Shown here in pieces: positions 1 through 5,302 of a DNA stretch of 5,302 nucleotides. How positions within the stretch are numbered: the stretch's first letter is position 1; the number at the start of each line of letters is the position of its first letter. The notes below the pieces were generated by a model, which saw only the letters and a list, made by a program, of their open reading frames with translations, made no database searches and was not told where the DNA came from. A program made the position numbers and the translations under genes. Source of the stretch: Candidatus Woesearchaeota archaeon (GTDB lineage Archaea; Nanobdellota; Nanobdellia; Woesearchaeales; UBA11576); NCBI GenBank assembly GCA_019322385.1, contig JAHWIS010000072.1, forward strand, positions 1 through 5,302, written 5' to 3'.

Positions 1-2390
1 AAGGAGGCTACTGGTTCAGGATCGGCGTAGTAAGCCAGGAAATCAGCAGCAAGAGCATTGATGACTATTATAATGTAAGCTGTAGCAACCTGACATACCA
101 GTTCGAACATCATCAAGTGGTCGCAGAATCAACAACCTGTGACTTAGAGGTCAGGACAACAGAACCATTCAGCTTCACTCTCACTGATCATCCCACTATT
201 TCAGACAAATCCATAATGACTATAACAAATGCTGAAGATTACAATGCATATTACATGTCATTCGACAAGATTATCGGAGGGATTGAGCACACCGAGACCT
301 ATCCGCAGCTTAACAGCGGAACCTCTGTCAGTTATGTCGTCGACAAGAACAGCTCCTGCAACACGACTGTCTTCTTCATACCTAGCTGGTATATCAACAG
401 CTGGCATCCGAAATACTATACGCAGACCATAGTCTGCGCTGCAGCAGCAAATAATAGCGCCCCTGTAGCCTCGACAATCCCTAACTGGACCTGGGCAGAG
501 GACACTGTCAACAACTCACTGGACCTGGACAACTATTTCAGCGATCCTGACGCTGATGATTTGGACTGCAGCTCAACAAATCCAGACAATGTGACAGTAT
601 CGATAAACAACGCGACGCTTGTCGTAACATTCACTCCAGACCTTAACTTCAACGGCTTGAATTATGTGACATTTACATGTTATGATCCATACAGCGCATC
701 TGCAACATCTAACAATGTCACATTGAACATAACACCTGTGAATGATGCTCCAATATCAAGTCCTATCCCAAGCCAGAGCTGGTTGATGAATACAAACAAC
801 ACGAATGCATTCGATCTTGATAATTATTTCACTGATCCAGAAGGGGATCCTCTGAACTATACATTCACCCAGCCTGCAAACATAACAGTGATTGTAGATG
901 GAAACAACCAGGTCACATTTGTCCCTGATCCAAACTTCTACGGCACACAGTATATTGTTTTCTATGCTAATGACTCAAATCTCACCACCCCATCGAACAA
1001 CGTCACCCTGCACGTATACACCTGCGGTGATGGCACATGCGACTCTGCAGAATCTTGCTCTTCATGCCCTGCAGACTGCGGCACCTGCCCACCTGGCGGA
1101 GGAGGAGGAGGCGGTGGAGGAGGCGGAGGCCCCTCCAGGCCGAGAGAAGAGATAATTGAAGAAGTTGTCATACCGCCGCCACCTGTGCCACCTCCTAAGA
1201 AAAAGAACATAGAACTTACATTGATAAGCTATCCTGAAGATATAAGCATAACCGATGATGGATTTGTAGTCTTCGCCAATGTAAAGAATACCGGTAACCT
1301 GCTGCTCAGGGATGTGCGCTTGGATGTCGATTTAGGCAAGGGTTGGTCTGCAAAAGGATTGCAGATAGGCCATCTGGATGTTGGCGAAAGCAAGGTCGTT
1401 GAGGTGAAGGTAGAAAACAGCATATGCCCTGCTGAGCGTTTCATATTGCTGGACCCATTGGAGATTCAGCTCGACGCTGTGGAACAGGATGTCTCTGACC
1501 GTGAAAAGATGAGTATCAACGTGACTATCCCCAGGCTGAGCGTGTTGACAGACAGGGATCTCTATTCTGAAGGTGACGTGATGAGGACCTGCATTGTCTT
1601 CAGCAATATTGACAAAGAGGGAAATGATAAGCTGGAGTTTGAGCTTGGTGTTACATACGAGGAATATTACATAATAGATTACCTCAGCTCATATTCTGTC
1701 AGCAAGGACAAGATATTGGTTGTGATAAAGGATTATGCCCTTGAAAAGATACCGTTTACCGGAGACCATAAGGTAAAAGTAGCATTGTATCAGAAGGGAG
1801 AGCTCTTTGACGAAACATACTTGATAGAGAGAGCAGACAAAACAGTGTTCCTGAATGGATTTATCGAGACACGGATACTTCAGGCAGGGAACACAGTGTA
1901 TGAGTTCATGTATGAGAACGAGAAACATCTGATAATGATCGACAGGGTCGATGAGGGTTTCGTGGATATCAGGGTGTCATCCTATGATGCCAGCTACAGG
2001 ATAAACCTGCTCGAGATGGAATACATAGACCTTGATGATGACAGCAAGAGTGATATAACAATCAGTTACTTAGGCATTGTAGAGAACAAGGCAGATCTGC
2101 GTCTCAGGCTCCTGCCGAGAGTACCTGAAAGGCCTATCTGGAGTGCAGAATACCATATCGTAGCTGTTGGCGAAGAGGTGCGTGAATTCAGGAAGCCTGC
2201 CGAAGTAAAGAAGCTGAGGATCATAATCGCATTGTTCATATTGATTGCCTTGATCATACTTACATTGCTGGCAAGGGCTGGAGCAGAAGCATTGCCAGAA
2301 TATTGGCCTGAAAGCAGGATGTATTTCGCAAGAGCAAAGAACAAGATAACAAAGTTTTTCAGGCGGTATAAGAAGAAAACAAGACGATAG
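1..2390 (+). CDS. Large cell-surface protein with cadherin-like repeats and C-terminal membrane anchor (5' partial)
   Basis: The frame is open from the first complete codon at position 3, so the true start lies upstream of the window; the GTG at 117 is internal. In order I see: a beta-rich N-terminal part (3-458); two tandem cadherin-like repeats with a 96-residue period (459-1019), sharing DLDNYF-x-DP, TF-x-PD-x-NF and SNNVTL; a six-cysteine module (1023-1088); a Gly12 plus acidic/Pro-rich linker (1089-1205); a CARDB/NEW3-like region (about 1209-1530) with the phrase VKNTGNLLLRDV; further beta-rich sequence with an Asp-rich, calcium-loop-like stretch DLDDDSKSD (2028-2054); a membrane helix (about 2214-2273); and a basic tail ending RRYKKKTRR. 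This predicts an extracellular N-terminus and a cytoplasmic C-terminus. A role in adhesion or cell envelope structure is inferred from architecture; no catalytic motif is visible. There are many N-x-S/T sequons before the linker and almost none after it. The exact family is unknown to me. Confidence 0.9.
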   Translation, partial: GGYWFRIGVVSQEISSKSIDDYYNVSCSNLTYQFEHHQVVAESTTCDLEVRTTEPFSFTLTDHPTISDKSIMTITNAEDYNAYYMSFDKIIGGIEHTETYPQLNSGTSVSYVVDKNSSCNTTVFFIPSWYINSWHPKYYTQTIVCAAAANNSAPVASTIPNWTWAEDTVNNSLDLDNYFSDPDADDLDCSSTNPDNVTVSINNATLVVTFTPDLNFNGLNYVTFTCYDPYSASATSNNVTLNITPVNDAPISSPIPSQSWLMNTNNTNAFDLDNYFTDPEGDPLNYTFTQPANITVIVDGNNQVTFVPDPNFYGTQYIVFYANDSNLTTPSNNVTLHVYTCGDGTCDSAESCSSCPADCGTCPPGGGGGGGGGGGGPSRPREEIIEEVVIPPPPVPPPKKKNIELTLISYPEDISITDDGFVVFANVKNTGNLLLRDVRLDVDLGKGWSAKGLQIGHLDVGESKVVEVKVENSICPAERFILLDPLEIQLDAVEQDVSDREKMSINVTIPRLSVLTDRDLYSEGDVMRTCIVFSNIDKEGNDKLEFELGVTYEEYYIIDYLSSYSVSKDKILVVIKDYALEKIPFTGDHKVKVALYQKGELFDETYLIERADKTVFLNGFIETRILQAGNTVYEFMYENEKHLIMIDRVDEGFVDIRVSSYDASYRINLLEMEYIDLDDDSKSDITISYLGIVENKADLRLRLLPRVPERPIWSAEYHIVAVGEEVREFRKPAEVKKLRIIIALFILIALIILTLLARAGAEALPEYWPESRMYFARAKNKITKFFRRYKKKTRR
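459..1019 (+). repeat. Two tandem cadherin-like (VCBS/CADG-style) domain repeats inside the first surface protein
   Basis: The first unit starts at the APV of NNSAPVAS (459) and the second at the API of VNDAPISS (747), a period of 288 bases or 96 residues. Both units carry DLDNYF-S/T-DP near one third of their length, then TFTPDLNFNG versus TFVPDPNFYG, and both end in SNNVTL. The VNDAP boundary phrase is typical of bacterial and archaeal cadherin-like adhesion repeats. The two units have diverged clearly at the protein level, so this is an old duplication and not a recent copy. More units may lie upstream of the window. Confidence 0.8.
1023..1205 (+). other. Six-cysteine module followed by Gly12 and Pro-rich linker (protein region)
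   Basis: The encoded cysteines follow C-x4-C-x5-C-x2-C-x3-C-x2-C, with the recognisable phrases CGDGTC and CPADCG. This is a small disulfide or metal-stabilised module that I recall from many secreted proteins of archaea and bacteria. It is followed by twelve consecutive glycines (1095-1130, codons GGA, GGC and GGT mixed), an acidic patch REEIIEE, and a PPPPVPPPKKK stretch. The whole region most likely acts as a flexible hinge between the distal repeats and the membrane-proximal part. Its exact function is not known. Confidence 0.75.
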
Positions 2391-2391
2391 C

Positions 2392-2399
2392 TTTAAATA
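2392..2399 (+). promoter_or_regulatory. Archaeal TATA box for the membrane coiled-coil gene
   Basis: TTTAAATA lies immediately after the stop of the upstream gene and about 38-45 bases before the ATG at 2437. An archaeal TATA box places transcription start roughly 25 bases downstream, near 2421-2424, leaving a leader of about 13 bases that just contains the Shine-Dalgarno site. The gene therefore probably has its own promoter even though the gap to the upstream gene is only 46 bases. Readthrough from upstream is also possible, because no good T-tract lies in the gap. Confidence 0.6.
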
Positions 2400-2424
2400 T
2401 CCAAACTGGTTTAAAACACTAAAA

Positions 2425-2431
2425 AGGGGTG
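2425..2431 (+). promoter_or_regulatory. Shine-Dalgarno site for the membrane coiled-coil gene
   Basis: AGGGGTG ends five bases before the ATG at 2437. Its GGTG core is complementary to the CACC near the 3' end of archaeal 16S rRNA. It supports the ATG at 2437 as the start and contrasts with the next two genes, which lack such a site. Confidence 0.65.
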
Positions 2432-2436
2432 CTAAG

Positions 2437-2955
2437 ATGGTTTTTGTATTCGGTATTGATATTCCGCTTGTTGAGCTGATATTTGTCCTGACACTTATAC
2501 TTATTCTTCTATTTGGTCTTATGATATATCTCATAATAAGCCAGGTTAGGCTGAACAGGATGCTTGAAAAGGTCCTTGCAAATGAGGATATTGAGCTGAA
2601 GAATCTCAAGGAGATGCGACAGGAGGAGCGTGACGAGCTTAGGCTTCTTCGTCTTGTGCGTGCAGAGCTGGACAAGCTCATCCATGGCAAGGAATATGGC
2701 AAGCGGGCAGGATACCTGGTAGGCCCAAGAGTCAGTGAGAATATATCTGAAGAAGAGCGTATCAAGCGGCTGAGCGCTGCGCTCTGGACTGAGCTCCTCA
2801 AGCTTCGCAAGACAGGTGAAGAAAAGAAAAGGATCAAGACAATAAGGATCCTTGAAAGCGAGAAGAAGCGCATCGAGTCTCATCTGCAGCAGATAAAGAA
2901 ACCCCAAAAGGAAAAAAAGGGTTCAGCAGGCATGGCTCACTTCAGGCGCATTTAA
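2437..2955 (+). CDS. Small membrane-anchored coiled-coil protein of unknown function
   Basis: This encodes 172 residues. Residues about 10-35 form one strong hydrophobic helix (VELIFVLTLILILLFGLMIY) with RLNR just after it, so by the positive-inside rule the rest should face the cytoplasm. From about residue 37 to 85 the sequence is rich in Glu, Lys, Arg and Leu in a helix-forming pattern (EERDELRLLRLVRAELDKL). After a short break with glycines (about 87-97), a second charged helical segment runs from about 104 to 160. The C-terminus is basic. No enzymatic motif is visible. It starts 46 bases after a surface-protein gene but has its own TATA box and Shine-Dalgarno site, and is followed by a T-tract terminator. 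A structural or scaffolding role at the inner membrane face is a guess; I do not recognise the family. The reading frame itself is secure. Confidence 0.85.
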   Translation: MVFVFGIDIPLVELIFVLTLILILLFGLMIYLIISQVRLNRMLEKVLANEDIELKNLKEMRQEERDELRLLRLVRAELDKLIHGKEYGKRAGYLVGPRVSENISEEERIKRLSAALWTELLKLRKTGEEKKRIKTIRILESEKKRIESHLQQIKKPQKEKKGSAGMAHFRRI

Positions 2956-2964
2956 TTCTTTTTT
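2956..2964 (+). terminator. T-tract terminator after the membrane coiled-coil gene
   Basis: TTCTTTTTT follows directly after the TAA stop at 2953-2955. Archaeal RNA polymerase commonly terminates at short U-tracts without a hairpin, and I see no stem of note before it. It separates this gene from the regulatory region that follows. Confidence 0.55.
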
Positions 2965-3008
2965 CCCGTGATTTCTGCAATACTTGCTATTTTGAATGAT
3001 ATCCAAGC

Positions 3009-3022
3009 GAAACCTTTATAAA
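3009..3022 (+). promoter_or_regulatory. Strong archaeal promoter element (BRE plus TATA box), distal promoter of the AbrB-like gene
   Basis: TTTATAAA at 3015-3022 is close to the ideal archaeal TATA box, and GAAAC just upstream (3009-3013) fits a purine-rich TFB recognition element. Transcription start is expected near 3042-3045, giving a leader of about 42-45 bases before the ATG at 3087. A 14-bp perfect palindrome begins three bases after the TATA box, between it and the expected start site. Confidence 0.6.
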
Positions 3023-3024
3023 CC

Positions 3025-3038
3025 AATTAGTACTAATT
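3025..3038 (+). promoter_or_regulatory. Candidate operator 1: perfect 14-bp palindrome AATTAGTACTAATT
   Basis: The sequence equals its own reverse complement over all 14 bases. It lies three bases downstream of the TATA box at 3015-3022 and ends three bases before the second TATA candidate at 3042. A protein bound here would interfere with TFB or polymerase placement at either promoter. Its left 12 bases recur exactly at 3069-3080. The role as an operator is inferred from symmetry, position and duplication. Confidence 0.6.
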
Positions 3039-3041
3039 TAG

Positions 3042-3050
3042 TTATAAATA
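3042..3050 (+). promoter_or_regulatory. Second TATA-box candidate, proximal promoter of the AbrB-like gene
   Basis: TTATAAATA starts 45 bases before the ATG at 3087. Transcription start is expected near 3070-3073, which falls inside the second copy of the palindrome and leaves a leader of about 14-17 bases. Its upstream flank is less like a TFB recognition element than that of the distal TATA box, so it may be the weaker promoter or not used at all. Confidence 0.45.
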
Positions 3051-3068
3051 AGATATCTTTCAGTATTG

Positions 3069-3080
3069 AATTAGTACTAA
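3069..3080 (+). promoter_or_regulatory. Candidate operator 2: second copy of AATTAGTACTAA
   Basis: This is an exact 12-base copy of the left part of the upstream palindrome, with a perfect 10-bp palindromic core TTAGTACTAA at 3071-3080. The two palindrome centres are 44 bases apart, about four helical turns. It overlaps the start site predicted from the TATA box at 3042-3050 and ends six bases before the ATG, where a Shine-Dalgarno site would normally sit. Binding here could block initiation. Confidence 0.55.
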
Positions 3081-3086
3081 CACAAA

Positions 3087-3242
3087 ATGAAGCTTCAGAA
3101 CAACAACGGCCAGTTCAGGCTCACTATTCCTAAGGATCTTGTTAGTGCTAAAGGATGGGATCAAGGCACAGACCTAGTCATAGCCATAGATACAGAAGGA
3201 AACCTGATCATCCAGGAGATTGAGAGGAAGAAAAAAAGATAA
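3087..3242 (+). CDS. Small AbrB/SpoVT-like DNA-binding protein, likely transcription regulator
   Basis: This encodes 51 residues, about the length of a single swapped-hairpin AbrB (SpoVT/MazE-antitoxin-like) domain. Typical features are visible: QFRLTIPKDLV at residues 9-19 (the family's beta strand followed by IPK and a short helix), AKGWDQGTDLVIAID at 21-35 (the G-W-x-x-G-x turn and next strand), then a TEGNLIIQEI hairpin at 36-45 and a basic tail RKKKR. Proteins of this family dimerise and bind palindromic DNA, either as standalone regulators or as antitoxins. No PIN- or MazF-type toxin gene is adjacent, so a standalone regulator is more likely. The upstream region carries duplicated palindromes, pointing to autoregulation. 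The stop is three bases before the next ATG, so the two genes almost certainly share a transcript. There is no clear Shine-Dalgarno site. The family is fairly sure; the target is inferred. Confidence 0.82.
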   Translation: MKLQNNNGQFRLTIPKDLVSAKGWDQGTDLVIAIDTEGNLIIQEIERKKKR

Positions 3243-3245
3243 AAG

Positions 3246-5302
3246 ATGATTTGGAAGAAAAAACATCATGATAAGGAACTTGTGATCCTCACAATAATAC
3301 TTGCAGCTGCAGCACTGTCATTTATAGTATTCAATCCGATTCCAAACATAACAGGTTTCACAGTCACAGACTATGGTCCTGCTTGCGACTGCCATGGCAT
3401 CAGATATGTTGTTCTGGAATCAAACTACAGCTTTGTGAACAATACACATTATACAGTGACTGTTGAAGCATTCCAAGGATCAGGCACAAATGCTGGTCAA
3501 TTGATAGATTCAGAGGCAATTGCATTCAGCATTCTTCCGCAATATTCAATCGACAGCAATCCTGGAAACAAGAGAGGTAACCTGATAATTGAAAAGATTG
3601 ATGGAAACAGCATAACTATCAAGTTCCACAGCGATTTCGATGAAAAGCTATTGTCAGACAATACATTCCGGATAACAATAAACTCGATAACATTAGGCCC
3701 TGATACAATACACCTATCCTGCTCAGAGCCTATAGACATAGGAGACGTATTCGGTGACTTCCAGGTCATAGATATCGATAAGATACTTGCAGGATCCAAC
3801 TGCACACTAGGGACAGTCAGCCTGTTGAACCCTCCTGATGATTCAAACAGCAGCGACGGGGACATAACATTCGAATACAGTGTCTATGACGCATTTCAAG
3901 GCATAAGCACATGTGATTTGATAATAAACAACACAGTCTACCAGACAGATTACTCGATCACAGAGAGTGCGCTACAGCAGTTCACTCAAGGGCTGAGCGG
4001 TGGAACCTATTACTGGATGATCAAATGCACCACTTCAAATGATTACATACTGGAATCAATGATGCTGATCTTGAAGGTATTAGATAAAAGCAATATCCAA
4101 GGAGTCATCACAGACGCAAGACGCTCACCAGTCACGAGCAGTGTACTGGTCTTTGATGAGAAAGGGAAAATAGTCCTTACAGACGACGAGATATATGATT
4201 TCAATCTCAAGGACGGGTTTTATGACATAAAAGTGACTCCGACCAGCGGTAATCTGAATGAGCTTTACATATTTAACATGACTATAGATGAGGATATTGT
4301 CAATTTCACAAGGATCGAATCTTATTCAAAGAACGTATCATTTCCTGATTACATGACAAACGTGACTGAAGCGGTTTCATGGGAAGTTAACCCTCTCGCA
4401 AGGTTCGATAGAGTATCAATCAACATAAGCTACGGATACGGCACAGACCTTGCTTTGTGGAAATGCACTGCTTTTGACTTTGACAATCAGCAATGCACAG
4501 ATGAGAGCAACTGGACCTATCTTTACGACGTGCCTGACGGACCAAACACCATTGTAACATATTTTAATGAGAGCGATCCTATCTTGACTGTTACGTCAGG
4601 TGACAAGCCTCCAGCAGTAAAATTGAATTATCCTCCAAATAATTTTATTGCTAATACTTCAGGAACTTATAATATAACATTCAACTGTACTGCTGAAGAT
4701 AAAGAAGGAACAAACAAAGGGATACAGAATGTATCCCTATACTTAACAGACTATCAAAACAACTCTTTCAGCCTTAATGAGACAGTATACTTTGGTGGAA
4801 ATAGTACAGAAGAAATCGCAGTATTCAATAAGAGCCTCGTAGCAGGCAATTACACCTGGAACTGTCTTGCATATGACAATGGAGGCAATTATGACTGGGC
4901 AAATGCAAACTGGAGCCTGAGCATCATACAGACAGCAGTGAATGACACAGCAGCGCCTTTAGTGACGCTGATAAACCCTCCTAATGCCTCTACAGACTAT
5001 GACGGGCAGGTTACATTCCAGTATAATGTGACTGATGCCAGCCCTATCAACAATTGCGAGCTGGTCATCAATGATACAGTTGTCAGTACAGACTACTCTG
5101 TGACAAGAAACATTACCCAGAACTTCAATTACACACTCTCAGACGGCACATACGAGTGGTATGTGAACTGCACAGACACATACGCCAATGAAGGCCAGAG
5201 CGAGAAATGGATACTCTATGTCAACATACCCTCTGGAACACCTGTTGTCACGCTCATAAGCCCTGTAAACGGATATATAACAAATGACAACAACATTTCA
5301 TT
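3246..5302 (+). CDS. Giant membrane-anchored surface protein with Ig-like repeats (3' partial)
   Basis: The frame is open from the ATG at 3246 to the window edge (685 complete codons), so the C-terminus is missing. Residues 4-10 are basic (KKKHHDK), followed by a hydrophobic segment at 12-29 that is either a signal anchor or an uncleaved signal peptide; the rest should be extracellular. Then come an N-terminal domain to about 186 with CDC at 47-49 and the phrase LSCSEPIDIGDVFGDF at 157-172; an Ig-like unit (188-261); a carboxypeptidase-regulatory-like domain at about 284-335 (IQGVITDARRSPVTSSVLVF, then DGFYDIKVTPT); a region with C407 and C417; and further Ig-like units starting near 456, 571 and 666. 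There are about 30 N-x-S/T sequons. A role in adhesion or surface structure is inferred; no catalytic residues are seen. It follows the AbrB-like gene by three bases with no Shine-Dalgarno site of its own, suggesting coupled translation. Confidence 0.88.
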   Translation, partial: MIWKKKHHDKELVILTIILAAAALSFIVFNPIPNITGFTVTDYGPACDCHGIRYVVLESNYSFVNNTHYTVTVEAFQGSGTNAGQLIDSEAIAFSILPQYSIDSNPGNKRGNLIIEKIDGNSITIKFHSDFDEKLLSDNTFRITINSITLGPDTIHLSCSEPIDIGDVFGDFQVIDIDKILAGSNCTLGTVSLLNPPDDSNSSDGDITFEYSVYDAFQGISTCDLIINNTVYQTDYSITESALQQFTQGLSGGTYYWMIKCTTSNDYILESMMLILKVLDKSNIQGVITDARRSPVTSSVLVFDEKGKIVLTDDEIYDFNLKDGFYDIKVTPTSGNLNELYIFNMTIDEDIVNFTRIESYSKNVSFPDYMTNVTEAVSWEVNPLARFDRVSINISYGYGTDLALWKCTAFDFDNQQCTDESNWTYLYDVPDGPNTIVTYFNESDPILTVTSGDKPPAVKLNYPPNNFIANTSGTYNITFNCTAEDKEGTNKGIQNVSLYLTDYQNNSFSLNETVYFGGNSTEEIAVFNKSLVAGNYTWNCLAYDNGGNYDWANANWSLSIIQTAVNDTAAPLVTLINPPNASTDYDGQVTFQYNVTDASPINNCELVINDTVVSTDYSVTRNITQNFNYTLSDGTYEWYVNCTDTYANEGQSEKWILYVNIPSGTPVVTLISPVNGYITNDNNIS
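3807..4028 (+). repeat. Ig-like repeat unit A of the second surface protein
   Basis: This unit runs from LGTVSLLNPP to MIKC. By hand alignment it matches the later unit at 4956-5171 at 33 of 66 aligned positions, including NPP, C-x-L-x-IN-x-TV, TDYS, LS-x-GTY-x-W and the final Cys. Cys223 and Cys261 are 38 residues apart, the same spacing as in the later unit, and probably form a disulfide across the beta sandwich. Confidence 0.75.
4956..5171 (+). repeat. Ig-like repeat unit C of the second surface protein
   Basis: This unit runs from PLVTLINPP to WYVNC, with Cys604 and Cys642 spaced as in unit A. A related but more distant unit precedes it (4611 onward, Cys481 and Cys540, with NYTWNCLAYDNGG). 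A further copy begins at 5241 (PVVTLISPVNG) and is cut by the window end. The array therefore probably continues downstream. Confidence 0.75.

Noticed and set aside
117..119. GTG as the start codon of the first surface protein
   Set aside because: The same frame is open back to position 3 with protein-like sequence (YWFRIGVVSQ) and no Shine-Dalgarno site before the GTG, so it is an internal Val codon.
2355..2359. T5 run as a terminator of the first surface gene
   Set aside because: It lies inside the coding sequence before the stop and is short; premature termination there would remove the tail.
2220..2390. PGF-CTERM or LPXTG-type sorting signal at the C-terminus of the first surface protein
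   Set aside because: There is a hydrophobic helix and basic tail, but no PGF or LPXTG motif before it and the tail is long (about 39 residues), so a plain membrane anchor is the better reading.
2409..2417. Alternative TATA box GTTTAAAAC for the membrane coiled-coil gene
   Set aside because: It would place transcription start at or beyond the ATG and leave out the Shine-Dalgarno site, so the upstream TTTAAATA fits better.
2070..2873. Long open frame on the minus strand (267 codons)
   Set aside because: It overlaps two convincing + strand genes and its product is dominated by Ser, Leu and Arg, as expected from the antisense of Glu/Lys-rich coding sequence. No domain or start signal is visible.
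3087..3242. Antitoxin of a toxin-antitoxin pair
   Set aside because: The domain type would allow it, but neither neighbour resembles a PIN, MazF or other small toxin; the downstream gene is a secreted repeat protein.
3372..3392. Lipoprotein attachment at the cysteine in GPACDC
   Set aside because: The cysteine is about 18 residues beyond the end of the hydrophobic segment, too far for a lipobox.
3497..3865. Minus-strand open frame inside the second surface gene
   Set aside because: It is a shadow of the + strand gene, which carries clear domain motifs through this stretch.

Overview
The window looks archaeal, most likely from an uncultivated DPANN-type lineage such as Woesearchaeota or Pacearchaeota. 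The domain call rests on TATA-box promoters (TTTAAATA, TTTATAAA) placed at archaeal distances from start codons, a GGTG-type Shine-Dalgarno site, a U-tract terminator without a hairpin, and large sequon-rich surface proteins anchored by a single membrane helix. The lineage call is an inference from protein style and has not been checked by search.

Layout, all genes on the + strand: (1) positions 1-2390 hold the 3' part of a large cell-surface protein. It has two cadherin-like beta-sandwich repeats, a six-cysteine module, a Gly12/Pro linker, a long membrane-proximal beta-rich region, one C-terminal membrane helix and a basic cytoplasmic tail. (2) Positions 2437-2955 encode a 172-residue protein with an N-terminal membrane helix and a long charged, probably coiled-coil, cytoplasmic region; it has its own TATA box and Shine-Dalgarno site. 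(3) Positions 2956-3086 are intergenic, with a T-tract terminator followed by a dense regulatory region: two candidate TATA boxes, two copies of a 12-bp sequence built on the palindrome TTAGTACTAA, and a third, unrelated palindrome between them. (4) Positions 3087-3242 encode a 51-residue AbrB/SpoVT-like DNA-binding protein. (5) Three bases later, a second giant surface protein begins at 3246 and runs off the window end. It has an N-terminal membrane anchor, a Cys-containing N-terminal domain, a carboxypeptidase-regulatory-like domain and several Ig-like repeats.

How the parts may work together: the tiny AbrB-like protein and the large surface protein appear to form one transcription unit. 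The promoter carries palindromes placed where a bound dimer would block initiation. The simplest model is a self-regulating switch controlling expression of the surface protein, which would be an accessory or phase-like control of the cell envelope. This model is inference; the palindromes, spacing and gene order are directly visible. No tRNA, rRNA, CRISPR array, insertion sequence or toxin partner was seen.
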